A stretch of 64,000 nt of DNA from the NCBI RefSeq assembly GCF_900102815.1, contig NZ_FNGF01000007.1, positions 265,182 through 329,181 on the forward strand. The letters are read 5' to 3'. Shown piece by piece: positions 8,527-16,758 of this stretch. This stretch comes from Glycomyces sambucus (lineage in GTDB: Bacteria; Actinomycetota; Actinomycetes; Mycobacteriales; Micromonosporaceae). The position numbers and the translations under genes are program-made. Under the pieces are notes generated by a model. That model made no database searches, was not told the origin of the DNA, and was given only the letters and a program-made list of their open reading frames with translations. The stretch's first letter is position 1; every line of letters starts with the position of its first letter.

Positions 8527-9138
8527 TTACGCCGCGGCCGCCACGCCTTCGGCGAGCTCCTCCAGGTCCGGGATGCCGTCGGGCTCGGCCGAGAGGACGA
8601 TCGTGGTCCCGTCGATCTCGGCGACCCACGCCTCGCCGCTGTCGAGCTCGTACGCGGCCCACTCGATGCCCCCGGCCTCGACCGGGGTGCCGGCGCCGGT
8701 CAGACCCTCGTCGACCTCGGTCGCCGCGCCGTCGGTCTCGGACATCTGGAGCCCGTTGCCGTCGGGCGAGTACCAGCCGGTCCGCAGCGTCGTCACGCCC
8801 TCGCCGGCGGCGAGGTGCGTGGAGATCGGCTTCCAGTCCTCGGAGAGCTCCGGCTCGATCGCGGGCAGGCCCAGGCTCGCGGCGGCCGCGTAGTTCTCGC
8901 CGGTGTCGACCACGCTCACCTGCCGGTCCTCGGCGAGCCAGCCCCAGCCCCAGTAGACGAGGCCGAGCGGCACCAGCAGGACCGCCATCGACAGCGCCAT
9001 GTCGCGCATCCGCCGGTGCCTCGGGCGCGCCGACTTCGCCGCCTCGACGTTCGCCTCGGCGGCCGACCGGCCGTCGGCCTGCGCGGTGTCGGCGTCGGCC
9101 CGCGTCTCGACCCCGGTCTTGACCTCTTCGCTGGACAT
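8527..9138 (-). CDS. DUF4245 domain membrane-anchored protein
   Basis: 203 aa. A charged cytoplasmic N-terminus, one membrane helix (about residues 45-66, MALSMAVLLVPLGLVYWGWGW, preceded by the family-typical RRMRDM) and an extracytoplasmic domain of about 135 residues with no cysteines. This matches the actinobacterial DUF4245 family, whose function is unknown to me. Start chosen at ATG 9138 because the conserved RMRDMALSM block then sits in the usual place; the frame is open much further upstream but that stretch is antisense to the kinase gene. CAGGAT with a 6-nt gap before the ATG hints at leaderless initiation. Confidence 0.8.
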   Translation of the reverse strand: MSSEEVKTGVETRADADTAQADGRSAAEANVEAAKSARPRHRRMRDMALSMAVLLVPLGLVYWGWGWLAEDRQVSVVDTGENYAAAASLGLPAIEPELSEDWKPISTHLAAGEGVTTLRTGWYSPDGNGLQMSETDGAATEVDEGLTGAGTPVEAGGIEWAAYELDSGEAWVAEIDGTTIVLSAEPDGIPDLEELAEGVAAAA

Positions 9139-9373
9139 GCCCCCATCCTGGACGACCGCCCCGGGCCGCCCCGCGGCACCCCGCCGCGGCGTGGCCCACG
9201 AGTCCCCGCCCCGCACCCGCCGCCCGCCTGCCCGCGACCGCCCCAGGCGCGTCCGAACCGGGACGCGCCCGGCCACCGGGGCGCGAAGAGGCGCGAATCC
9301 GACTTCCGGGCGGTCGGGCGGAGGGAATAACCTCTCCGCAGCGGCACCCGCGCCCGACCGGAAGGAGCCCCCG

Positions 9374-10270
9374 TTGATCCTCGTGGCAGGCGAGAACGTC
9401 ATCGACCTCGTGCCCGCGCCGGAGGGCCGGCTGCGGCCCACCTGCGGCGGCGGCCCCGCGAACACCGCCGTCGCCCTCGCCAAGCGCGGCATCCCCACCG
9501 CCCTCGTCGGCTCGGTCGGCGGCGACCACTTCGGGCGCCGCGTCTGGCGACGCCACATCTCCGCCGGGGTCCGCCGCGACTGGCTCCAGCGCACCGACCT
9601 GCCCTCGACGCTCGGCCTCGCCGTCGTCAACGGCGACGGCACCGCCCGCTACGACTACTGGACCACCGGCACCGCCGACTTCGCGTGGGAGGGCCGGGCC
9701 CTCCCCCGGGCCGACCCCGGCACCGTCGACCTCGTCCACTTCGGCTCGCTCGCGGCCTACCTCGAACCGTCCGCGCGCACCATCGAGCACTGGGTCAACC
9801 GCGCCCGCGGCGCCGTTCCCGTCACCTTCGACCCGAACATCCGCCTCCCCGCGATGGGCGAGGCCGCGAAGGTCCGCGAGCGCACCGAGCGCCTCGTCGG
9901 CCTGTCGACCCTCGTGCGCGCCTCCGAACGCGACCTCGCGCAGCTCTACCCGGGCGTCCCGGTCGACCGGGTCGCCCGCGACTGGCTCGGGCTCGGGCCC
10001 GAACTCGTGGTGGTCACGCTCGGGGACGCCGGGTCGATCGCGTTCCACCGCAACCACGTCACCGAGATGAACGCCGCCCGCGCGGACCTCGTCGACGCGA
10101 TCGGCGCCGGCGACGCCTACACCTCCGGCCTCATCGGGTGGCTCACCTCCGCGGGCTGGATGCGCCTCGACCGGCTCCCGTCCTGGGGCAACGAGACCGT
10201 GGTCGCCGCCGCGCTGCGGTACGCGAGCCAGGTGGCCGCGCAGGCGTGCACGGTGGCCGGCGCCCCCTGA
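9374..10270 (+). CDS. PfkB-family carbohydrate kinase (fructokinase-like)
   Basis: 298 aa. ATP-dependent sugar kinase of the ribokinase/PfkB family. N-terminal GGGPANTAVALAKRG (around residues 28-42) is the substrate-binding signature; the C-terminal DAIGAGDAYTSGLIGWL (near 245) holds the catalytic Asp and anion hole. VTFDPNIRLPAM is the family's mid-domain motif. TTG start at 9374 chosen because GAAGGAG (9361-9367) stands 6 nt upstream and the first beta strand (ILVAGENVIDL) begins immediately. Sequence resembles fructokinases, but sugar specificity cannot be read reliably. No sugar transporter sits beside it. Confidence 0.88.
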   Translation: MILVAGENVIDLVPAPEGRLRPTCGGGPANTAVALAKRGIPTALVGSVGGDHFGRRVWRRHISAGVRRDWLQRTDLPSTLGLAVVNGDGTARYDYWTTGTADFAWEGRALPRADPGTVDLVHFGSLAAYLEPSARTIEHWVNRARGAVPVTFDPNIRLPAMGEAAKVRERTERLVGLSTLVRASERDLAQLYPGVPVDRVARDWLGLGPELVVVTLGDAGSIAFHRNHVTEMNAARADLVDAIGAGDAYTSGLIGWLTSAGWMRLDRLPSWGNETVVAAALRYASQVAAQACTVAGAP

Positions 10271-10375
10271 CCGCCGGGGCATGACGGCCGGGGCATGACG
10301 GCCGGGTTCTGACAGCCGGGGCCTGGCAGCCGAGGTCTGGCAGCCGGGGCCTGACGGCCCCGCCCGGTTCACATG
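10271..10375 (+). repeat. degenerate tandem repeat, ~14-nt unit
   Basis: Five to six copies of a unit like CCGGGGCATGACGG / CCGGGGCCTGGCAG between the kinase stop codon and the egtD-like promoter. Not coding in any credible way. Resembles the other short degenerate arrays beside rmuC and before 37877. Confidence 0.6.
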
Positions 10376-10411
10376 CCCGTAACTCGGACACCGAGGGCAT
10401 AGCATTTACAG

Positions 10412-11392
10412 GTGCCTCAACCGGAACTGCGGATCTGCCTCGACGACGACGACCTCGACGCGAGCCTCCGCCTCGACACGCGGGTCGGCCTGACCTCGCA
10501 CCCCAAGCACCTCCCGATGCGCCTGCACTACGACGGCCGCGGCTCCGCGCTGTTCGGGGAGCTGACGCGCCAGCCGGAGTACTACCAGACCCGCAGCGAG
10601 CGCGCGGTCCTGCGCGACCGGGCCGGCGAGATCGCCGCGGCCCTCGGTGCGGGCCCGGTGTCGGTGATCGAGCTGGGCGCGGGCCGGGCCGAGAAGATCC
10701 GGCCGGTACTCGACGCGCTCGCGGCGGCCGGGCGCCTGGACGCGTTCTGGCCCTTCGACGTCGCCGCGGGCGAGGTCCGGGACGTGCTCCTGGAGCTGGC
10801 CGAGGTCTACCCGGACGCGTACCTGGGCGGGATCGTCGGCGACTTCACGCGCCACCTCGCGCACCTGCCGGACCACCGCGACACGCGCCTGGTGGCGTTC
10901 CTCGGCGGGACCTTCGGGAACTTCACCGCCCCCGAGCGCGCGCAGTTCCTGCGGGACCTGCGCGAGGCCCTGCGCCCGGGCGACCGGTTCCTCCTCGGCG
11001 CCGACCTGGTCAAGGACCCGGCGGTGATCCTGGCCGCGTACAACGACGCGGCGGGCGTGACGGCCGAGTTCAACCGGAACGTGCTGCACGTCCTCAACCA
11101 CCGCCTCGACGCCGACTTCGTGCCCGGCCACTTCGAGCACGTGGCACTGTGGGACGCGGGCGGGGCGACCGTGGACATGCGGCTGCGCGCGCTGAAGCCG
11201 ATGGCCGTCGACGTGGCGGGCCTGGGCCTGGACGTCGCCTTCGACGCCGGGGAGGAGGTCCGGACCGGGATCTCCGTGAAGTTCCGCCGGGCCGAGCTGG
11301 AGGAGGACCTGCGGACCGCGGGGTTCGCGCCGTCCGGGTACTGGACGGACGCGCGGGGGTTCATGGGCGTGTTCCTCGCCGAAGCGGCCTAA
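10412..11392 (+). CDS. EgtD-family SAM-dependent methyltransferase (histidine-betaine type, altered pocket)
   Basis: 326 aa. EgtD trimethylates histidine to hercynine in ergothioneine synthesis. The whole family layout is present (HPKHLPMRLHYDGRGSALF, YYQTRSE, VIELGAGRAEKI, FLGGTFGNF). Aligning by eye with M. smegmatis EgtD gives a constant offset of +4: Tyr210 for Tyr206, Asn170 for Asn166, Met256 for Met252, Ser288 for Ser284. But the position of Glu282, which binds the imidazole ring, is Gly286 (RTGISVKF). No egtA, egtB, egtC or egtE is nearby. So it may act on another amino acid; histidine cannot be excluded. GTG start follows TAGCAT (10400-10405) by 6 nt: leaderless. Confidence 0.85.
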   Translation: MPQPELRICLDDDDLDASLRLDTRVGLTSHPKHLPMRLHYDGRGSALFGELTRQPEYYQTRSERAVLRDRAGEIAAALGAGPVSVIELGAGRAEKIRPVLDALAAAGRLDAFWPFDVAAGEVRDVLLELAEVYPDAYLGGIVGDFTRHLAHLPDHRDTRLVAFLGGTFGNFTAPERAQFLRDLREALRPGDRFLLGADLVKDPAVILAAYNDAAGVTAEFNRNVLHVLNHRLDADFVPGHFEHVALWDAGGATVDMRLRALKPMAVDVAGLGLDVAFDAGEEVRTGISVKFRRAELEEDLRTAGFAPSGYWTDARGFMGVFLAEAA

Positions 11393-11431
11393 CGCGCGTG
11401 CCGGTCGCGTTCGCGGTCTAGGGTGGCAGGC

Positions 11432-12025
11432 ATGGGAGAGATCGTGCTCATCCGCCACGGCGAGACGACCTGGTCGGCCTCGGGCCGGCACACCTCGGTC
11501 ACCGACCTCGACCTCACCGAGCACGGTGTGTCCCAAGCGAAGGCGCTCGTGCCACTGCTGGCCGGACGCCGCTTCGAGGCGGTCTGGTCGAGCCCGCGCA
11601 AGCGGGCGCTCGTCACCGCCGACCTGGCCGGGCTCCCGGTCACGGCCGTCATCCCCGACCTGGCCGAGTGGGCGTACGGCGACTACGAGGGCCGCACCAG
11701 CGAGGAGATCCGGGGCGAGGACCCGGACTGGACGCTGTGGACCGACGGCGGGAAGGGCCCCGGCGGCGAGTCCGCCGACGAGGTCGCGGCCCGCCTCGAC
11801 CGGGCCCTGGCCGAGGCCGAGCCGCTGCTGGAGCGCGGCGACGTCGCGTTCGTCGCCCACGGGCACAGCCTCCGCGTGGCGGCGGCCCGCTGGCTCGGGC
11901 GGCCAGCCCGCGACGGCCGCGACTTCACCATCGACACCGCCTCGGTGAGCGCGCTCGGGTACGAGCACGGCGGCCACGCCGTGACGCTCTGGAACCTGAC
12001 GGCCGCGGCCGCCGGGAACGCCTGA
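11432..12025 (+). CDS. histidine phosphatase family protein
   Basis: 197 aa from ATG 11432 (an in-frame GTG at 11423 would add three residues). Branch-1 histidine phosphatase fold (phosphoglycerate-mutase-like). The RHG signature IRHGETTW carries the phospho-accepting His, with WSSPRKRALVTA (second Arg), the acid region EWAYGDYEG, and the second catalytic His in VAHGHSLR. These enzymes dephosphorylate diverse small molecules or sugars; no substrate is inferable here. ATG lies 7 nt after TAGGGT (11419-11424), so probably leaderless. It follows the EgtD homologue by only 39 nt but has its own promoter. Confidence 0.88.
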   Translation: MGEIVLIRHGETTWSASGRHTSVTDLDLTEHGVSQAKALVPLLAGRRFEAVWSSPRKRALVTADLAGLPVTAVIPDLAEWAYGDYEGRTSEEIRGEDPDWTLWTDGGKGPGGESADEVAARLDRALAEAEPLLERGDVAFVAHGHSLRVAAARWLGRPARDGRDFTIDTASVSALGYEHGGHAVTLWNLTAAAAGNA

Positions 12026-12075
12026 ACCCTCCTGCCTGGACTACCCTGGGACCGAACCCCCCCGAAGGAGGCCCG

Positions 12076-12444
12076 ATGGACCCCGTCCTGATCTCGATCG
12101 CCACCGCCGCAGCCGGCAAGCTCGCCGAGGAGGCCGCCCGCGGGATCGTCGCGGCCGGGAAGTTCGTCAAGGACCGGTTCGCGAAGGACGACGCGCGGGA
12201 GGCGGTCCTCATGCGCGCCGAGACCGGGCGCGTCCCGGTCGCCGACCTCGCCGCGGTCATCGAGGAGACCTGCGCGGCCGACCCGGCGTTCCTCGCGGAG
12301 CTCGAAGCGCTCGCGGGCCGCAGCATCCACGTGACGCGGGTGGACCAGGCCGGGCAGCGGGTCATGTTCCAGAACAACTTCTACGGTGACGGCCCCGGCA
12401 AGGTCGTCCAGGGCGAGACCGTCAACATCCAGCGCCTCGACTGA
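12076..12444 (+). CDS. small protein of unknown function with Gly/Gln beta-type tail
   Basis: 122 aa. ATG at 12076 has a good ribosome-binding site (GAAGGAG, 12064-12070). N-terminal half is helical (VLISIATAAAGKLAEEAARGI, then a basic segment VKDRFAKDD and EETCAADPAFLAELEALAGR). The last 30 residues change to a beta-type sequence with NNFYGDGPGKVVQGETV. Actinobacterial proteins with this layout are frequent and mostly unnamed. The tail resembles the bacterial amyloid signalling (BASS3, RHIM-like) pattern N-x-x-G...V-V-Q-x-G described for NLR-associated motifs; this is a resemblance by eye only. Not in an operon with a recognisable partner. Confidence 0.65.
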   Translation: MDPVLISIATAAAGKLAEEAARGIVAAGKFVKDRFAKDDAREAVLMRAETGRVPVADLAAVIEETCAADPAFLAELEALAGRSIHVTRVDQAGQRVMFQNNFYGDGPGKVVQGETVNIQRLD

Positions 12445-12485
12445 GGACTCGACCGGCGGCGGGCGTCTGGTAACGTCCCACAGCC

Positions 12486-13193
12486 ATGAGCCCACCCCTC
12501 CTCCTCATCCGCTCGCAGATGGCCCGCGTCCGCGCCCGGACCTGGCTGCTCGCGTTCGCGGCGGTCCTCGCCGTCGAGCTGACCGCGGTCGTGCTCGACC
12601 TCGACGCGGTCCGCTGGGCGTCCAAGACCCTGCTCACACTGCTGCTCCTGGGCTACCTCGTCGTCTCGGTCGCACCGGGCCAGACGCCCGCGCGCCTGTT
12701 CGGCCTCGGCCTGCTCTTCGCGTGCGCGGCGGACGCGGCGCTATTGGTCGAGGGGACGGCCGCGTTCCTGGTCGGCATGGGGCTGTTCGGGGTCATGCAG
12801 GTCCTGTACATCGCCGCGTTCGCGAAGCTCGGGGCGCTGCGCGCGTTCCGCACCCGGTACCTGGTGCCGGTCTGCTACCTGGCGTTCTGGGCCGGGCTCA
12901 TGATCGCCCTGTGGTCCCGGCTGGGCTCGCTCGCGGCGCCGGTGGCCGTCTACAGCCTGCTGCTGGTGGGCATGGCCGCGTTCGCGGCGGCCCTCGGCAT
13001 CGCCCGCGGCGGCGGGCACCTCGCCGGGGTCGGCGGCGCGCTGTTCGTGGTCTCGGACCTGGTCCTGGGCCTCGGCGTCGCCGGGTTCGACCTGCCGCTC
13101 GCGGGCCTGGCCGTCATGTCGACGTACGCGATCGCGCAGCTGCTGCTGACGATCGGGATCCGCGGGCACCTCGATGCGCCCGCCGCGCATTAG
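12486..13193 (+). CDS. lysoplasmalogenase family (YhhN/TMEM86-like) membrane protein
   Basis: 235 aa, about eight membrane helices. Family members hydrolyse the vinyl-ether bond of lysoplasmalogens; many bacterial members are uncharacterised. Conserved family positions are visible: KTLLTLLLLGYL (around residues 47-58), the acidic GLLFACAADAALL, and GALFVVSDLVLG (around 180-191) with its Ser-Asp pair. Start at ATG 12486, nine nt after TAACGT (12471-12476), without a Shine-Dalgarno sequence. Followed 9 nt later by a small membrane-protein gene. Confidence 0.82.
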   Translation: MSPPLLLIRSQMARVRARTWLLAFAAVLAVELTAVVLDLDAVRWASKTLLTLLLLGYLVVSVAPGQTPARLFGLGLLFACAADAALLVEGTAAFLVGMGLFGVMQVLYIAAFAKLGALRAFRTRYLVPVCYLAFWAGLMIALWSRLGSLAAPVAVYSLLLVGMAAFAAALGIARGGGHLAGVGGALFVVSDLVLGLGVAGFDLPLAGLAVMSTYAIAQLLLTIGIRGHLDAPAAH

Positions 13194-13202
13194 AGTCGGA
13201 CC

Positions 13203-13445
13203 ATGAAACGCGTCTTGTGGGTGCTGGCCTTCGTCGTCGGCGGGTTCTTCATCGTCCGGGCCCTCATGGAGCCCTTCGTCATCGACTTCTCCGACCCGTC
13301 GACCTACGAGACCGACTGGGGCGGCCCGAGCCTCTTCGGCGTCCTCCTGGTCCACATGGGCCCGGGCGTCCTCGCGGCCGCACTCCTCGTCTGGGGCGTC
13401 CGGCGGGCCGGCCGCAAGAAGGCCGAGGACCGCGTCCTCGACTGA
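13203..13445 (+). CDS. small two-helix membrane protein
   Basis: 80 aa, unknown function. Two hydrophobic segments (about residues 4-22 and 43-66) separated by an acidic, aromatic loop (FSDPSTYETDWGGPS), ending in a basic then acidic tail (RRAGRKKAEDRVLD). Reading in sense with ATG 13203 placed 6 nt after TAGAGT (13191-13196) suggests a leaderless transcript initiated inside the end of the preceding gene. Codon use and GC3 match the neighbours, so I consider it real. Confidence 0.65.
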   Translation: MKRVLWVLAFVVGGFFIVRALMEPFVIDFSDPSTYETDWGGPSLFGVLLVHMGPGVLAAALLVWGVRRAGRKKAEDRVLD

Positions 13446-13474
13446 CCCGTTCCACCTCTCTCGAAGGCCCTTCA

Positions 13475-14068
13475 ATGCATGCGATCTACGATGTCGCGGC
13501 GATGCTCGCGCTCGCCGCGGGCCTCGCGCTCCTGATCCTGCTCGTGCTGCGGCTGCTCGCCCCCGCGGCGGTGCGGCGGCGCGACGTGCCGCGACCGACC
13601 CGGGCCGCGAGGATCGAGTCCTGGGTGGTCCCGGCCGTGTTCCTGCTCGCGATGGCCGCGGTCGGCGCGGCGCAGGTCGCGTACGGCTCGCCGGCCGGCG
13701 AGCGCGGGCCGGTGCCGGTGGAGGTGCTCGAAGTCGGCGAGTGCGAGCGGCCGGTGGCCGGTCTCGGGCTCGTCGTGGCCTGCGACCTCTCCGGATGGAG
13801 CGCCACGGTCCCGAGCGATCGCCTGCTGGCCGACGGGGAGCGGTTCCGGGTCCTCGGCGGCGAGCCCGTCGAGGCCGGGGACCGGGTGGTGCGGTACCGC
13901 CTCGCCTGGTGGGAGTCGCTGCCGATGATCCCGGATCCGCAGTGGCGGTCCGTGGCGGACGAGTCCCGGCCGGATCTGCGGTGGACGTCCGTGCTGCCGG
14001 TCGTCGGCCTGCTCGGGTACGGCCTTTCGAGACGGGTTGTCGGGCGGCGCGCCGCCGTCCGTGCCTGA
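13475..14068 (+). CDS. membrane protein of unknown function
   Basis: 197 aa. Three hydrophobic segments: residues 5-28, about 48-66 and about 175-190, with an extracytoplasmic loop of about 100 residues between the second and third containing two cysteines (GECERP and VVACDLSG), which could form a disulfide. ATG 13475 follows GAAGG at 13463-13467 by 7 nt. No family recognised with confidence. Its stop is followed immediately by a bidirectional hairpin terminator facing the HelD-like gene. Confidence 0.6.
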   Translation: MHAIYDVAAMLALAAGLALLILLVLRLLAPAAVRRRDVPRPTRAARIESWVVPAVFLLAMAAVGAAQVAYGSPAGERGPVPVEVLEVGECERPVAGLGLVVACDLSGWSATVPSDRLLADGERFRVLGGEPVEAGDRVVRYRLAWWESLPMIPDPQWRSVADESRPDLRWTSVLPVVGLLGYGLSRRVVGRRAAVRA

Positions 14069-14094
14069 GCCGGGCCGCGCGGGTGCGGCCCGGC
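14069..14094. terminator. bidirectional hairpin terminator
   Basis: Perfect 10-bp stem GCCGGGCCGC/GCGGCCCGGC (14069-14078 with 14085-14094), 6-nt loop, placed exactly between two convergent stop codons. Confidence 0.75.
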
Positions 14095-14101
14095 AGGCGG
14101 A

Positions 14102-16243
14102 TCAGCCCAGGTCGATGCGCTTGAGGCGCTGGGTGGCCCGGGTGAGGACGACGTAGGCGACGCCGGGGCCGTGGGCGGCGGCGACCGCGTCGAGGTCGAC
14201 GGCGATGACGGCGTCCCATTCGAGGCCCTTGGACTCCAAGGGTCCCACGAGGGTCACGCGGTCGTCGTGGACGACGGCGGCGAGTTCGCCGTGGCGGTCG
14301 TAGGGCGCGATGACGCCGACGGTGCCTTCGACGGCCTCCAGGGCCGCGGCGACGGCGCCGGCGACCTCGGGGAGGAGGGCGTCGGGGTCGGCGGTGACCA
14401 CCTCGACGGGGACGCCGGTCTCGCGCACGGCCTCGGGGAGGTCGATGGTGCGAAGCCGGGGCTGGGCCCAGTCGGCGGCGTACTCGAAGACCTCTTTGGA
14501 GTTCCGGTAGTTCTTCGTCAGGTGGAACTCGTGGATGCGGCCGCTGGGGACGGCGCGGCGGCGGGCGTCGGCGCTCTCCTTGGGGCGCGGCCAGCTCGAC
14601 TGGGCCTCGTCGCCGACGATCGTCCACCCGGCGGCGCGCCCGCGCCGCGAGAGCATCCGCCACTGCATCGGCGAGAGGTCCTGGGCCTCGTCGACGATGA
14701 CGTGCGCGTAGTCCTCGTAGAAGGCGTCGCGGGCCTGGCGCTCGGGCCGGTCGTAGAAGCGGTCCTGGGCGGTCGAGACCTCCTGGATGCCGTCCCACGA
14801 GCGGATGCGGTCGCGCCCGCGCGGCTGGCGCTTGACGCCGAGGAGGATCCGCAGCTCGTCGAGGAGCGCCACGTCCGGGATGGAGAAGTCGGCCTCGCGG
14901 AGGGAGGCGGCGACCCCGTCGACGGCCTCGCGCTTGAGGTGGCCCTCGGACGCGGAGGCGAGGCGGCGCGGGTCGCCGGCCCAGCCGAGCACTTCGGCGG
15001 GGTCGAGGTCGGGCCACCAGTGGTCGAGGAACGTCAGGAACTCGCCGCGCGAGCCCACGTCCCGCGAGTACTTGGCGGGCTCGGCGTCGGGCAGGACGGG
15101 TTTCACCTTGCGCCACAGGGCGACCAGGAGGGCCCGGCCGGCCTCGGTCTTGGCGAGGTTGGGGTGCGGCTCCTTCTCGAAGACGCGGGCGCGGGCGGCG
15201 GCGAGGTCGGCGGCGTCGAGCTTGAACACGTCGCCGCGGTAGACGATCCGCAGTTCCGCGGGGGCGTCGGGCGGGGTCTGGCGGATGAGGCGCCGCAGGA
15301 TCGGGAGCATGACGGTGCCGCCCTTGACGGCCGCGACGGCGGGCCGGTCCTGGCGGGTCGCCTCGACGCCCGCGAACAGCTCGCCGAGGGAGTACAGGGC
15401 GGCGGTCTCCTCGCCGAGGCTGGGGAGCACGCGGCCGATGTACTTCATGAACACGGCCGAGGGGCCGACGACGAGGATGCCGGCGGCCTCGTAGCGGTTG
15501 CGGTCCTGGTACAGCAGGTACGCGGCGCGGTGCAGGGCCACGACGGTCTTGCCGGTGCCGGGGCCGCCGGTGATGATCGTGGCGCCGCGCCCGGGCGCGC
15601 GGATCGCGGCGTCCTGCTCGGCCTGGATGGTGGCGACGATGTCGCGCATCCGCCCGGTCCGCTTGCGGCCCAGGGCGGCCATGAGCGCGCCGTCGCCGAT
15701 CACGGGCAGGCGCTCGGCGGCGTCCTCGTTGAGCAGGTCGTCGCTGATCTCCTCCACGCCGCGCCCGAACGAGCGGATGACGCGGCGCCGGGCCACCTCC
15801 TGGCGGTCGACGGCGGTGGCGCGGTAGAACGGGGCGGCGGCGGGGGCGCGCCAGTCGACCAGCAGCGTCCGGTACTCCTCGTCGCGCACGCCCAGGCGGC
15901 CGATGTGGCGGACCCGGCGGTCGTCGAAGTCGAGGCGCCCGAAGACCAGGCCCTCGTGCTGCGAGTCGAGGTCGGCGATGCGGCGGGCGGCGCGGTAGAC
16001 GAACACGTCGCGCTCGTACTGGGCGCCGGGCACGGTCGCCGCGAGGTGGCGGTAGCCGGCGTCGCGGTCGCCGACGGCGTCGGCGCGCAGCACGTCGACC
16101 CGGTCGTAGACGCGGTCGACGAACGCCTGCTCGATCGCGATCTCCTGCTCGGGGGTGTTGGCGGGATCGGGATCGGGCACTGCGTGGGACGTGTCGACGT
16201 CCTCCGACCGCCGGGCGTCGGCGGGGCCTGGTTCCTGGGACAC
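14102..16243 (-). CDS. HelD/HelR-like UvrD-family RNA polymerase-associated ATPase
   Basis: 713 aa. HelD proteins are UvrD-like ATPases that remove stalled or rifampicin-bound RNA polymerase from DNA; HelR of actinomycetes gives rifampicin tolerance. Seen: N-terminal coiled-coil arm (AIEQAFVDRVYDRVDVLR), a conserved GRLDFDD...VDWRAPAAAPFY block, Walker A GGPGTGKT (around 225-232), Walker B/DEAQD in VIVDEAQDLSPMQ (near 535), HLTKNYRNSKEV and the C-terminal motif VGPLESKGLEWDAV. No exonuclease domain. GTG start at 16243 has GAGGAG 7 nt upstream, with TAGGCT (16274-16279) further up. Which of HelD or HelR function it has is not decided by the sequence. Confidence 0.88.
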   Translation of the reverse strand: MSQEPGPADARRSEDVDTSHAVPDPDPANTPEQEIAIEQAFVDRVYDRVDVLRADAVGDRDAGYRHLAATVPGAQYERDVFVYRAARRIADLDSQHEGLVFGRLDFDDRRVRHIGRLGVRDEEYRTLLVDWRAPAAAPFYRATAVDRQEVARRRVIRSFGRGVEEISDDLLNEDAAERLPVIGDGALMAALGRKRTGRMRDIVATIQAEQDAAIRAPGRGATIITGGPGTGKTVVALHRAAYLLYQDRNRYEAAGILVVGPSAVFMKYIGRVLPSLGEETAALYSLGELFAGVEATRQDRPAVAAVKGGTVMLPILRRLIRQTPPDAPAELRIVYRGDVFKLDAADLAAARARVFEKEPHPNLAKTEAGRALLVALWRKVKPVLPDAEPAKYSRDVGSRGEFLTFLDHWWPDLDPAEVLGWAGDPRRLASASEGHLKREAVDGVAASLREADFSIPDVALLDELRILLGVKRQPRGRDRIRSWDGIQEVSTAQDRFYDRPERQARDAFYEDYAHVIVDEAQDLSPMQWRMLSRRGRAAGWTIVGDEAQSSWPRPKESADARRRAVPSGRIHEFHLTKNYRNSKEVFEYAADWAQPRLRTIDLPEAVRETGVPVEVVTADPDALLPEVAGAVAAALEAVEGTVGVIAPYDRHGELAAVVHDDRVTLVGPLESKGLEWDAVIAVDLDAVAAAHGPGVAYVVLTRATQRLKRIDLG

Positions 16244-16314
16244 GGCGCTCCTCGCTCGAATTCGGGACGCACCAGCCTAGCGCGCCCCCGCGACACCCGT
16301 CCGGCGATCGTGGA

Positions 16315-16743
16315 CTAGGGGCGGGTGGCCCACACCCGGTACATCCAGGAGTAGTCGTCGCTGATGTCGCCGAAGCCGAACTGCCGGTAGAGGCCCTGCG
16401 CGTCGTCGGTGGCGAGGAGGACGCGCCGCAGGCCCATCGCCTCGGCGTCGGCGACGATCCGCTCCATGAGGAGCTTGCTCAGGCCCTGCCCGCGGGCGGC
16501 GCGGTCGACGAAGACGTCGCTGAGCCACGCGAAGTACGTCCGGTCGGTGACCAGACGCGCGAACGCGACCTGCTTCCCCGAGGCGTCGTAGACGCCGTAC
16601 GGCAGCGAGTGCGCGATCGCGTGGTCCATGTCCTCGCGGGTGCGGCCCTCCGCCCAGTACGTCTCGGTCGAGATGACCCGGTGGACCCATTCGCGGTCGA
16701 GCCGGTCGGGGTCGGTCGAGATCTCGTGCACTTCGCTGCCCAT
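16315..16743 (-). CDS. GNAT family N-acetyltransferase
   Basis: 142 aa. Acetyl-CoA-dependent acyltransferase fold: AFARLVTDRTYFAWLSDVFV (beta4) and the acetyl-CoA-binding RAARGQGLSKLLMERI (motif A, about residues 82-97), then LATDDAQGLYRQFGF (motif B). Similar small GNATs are common and act on unknown amines. ATG start with GGAGG 6 nt upstream. Confidence 0.85.
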   Translation of the reverse strand: MGSEVHEISTDPDRLDREWVHRVISTETYWAEGRTREDMDHAIAHSLPYGVYDASGKQVAFARLVTDRTYFAWLSDVFVDRAARGQGLSKLLMERIVADAEAMGLRRVLLATDDAQGLYRQFGFGDISDDYSWMYRVWATRP

Positions 16744-16758
16744 GTCGCCTCCGTGTGT

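Noticed and set aside
8119..9330. Arg-Thr repeat protein on the plus strand
   Set aside because: Created by the hexamer microsatellite and antisense DUF4245; no start signal.
7838..10405. Long minus-strand open frame across xseB, the microsatellite, DUF4245 and the PfkB gene
   Set aside because: It only reads shadows of four real genes, with a Ser-Glu run from the GGACTC repeat; no family motif.
12741..15116. 791-codon minus-strand frame of Arg/Pro/Gly
   Set aside because: Low-complexity shadow of three plus-strand genes and an out-of-frame part of the HelD-like gene.
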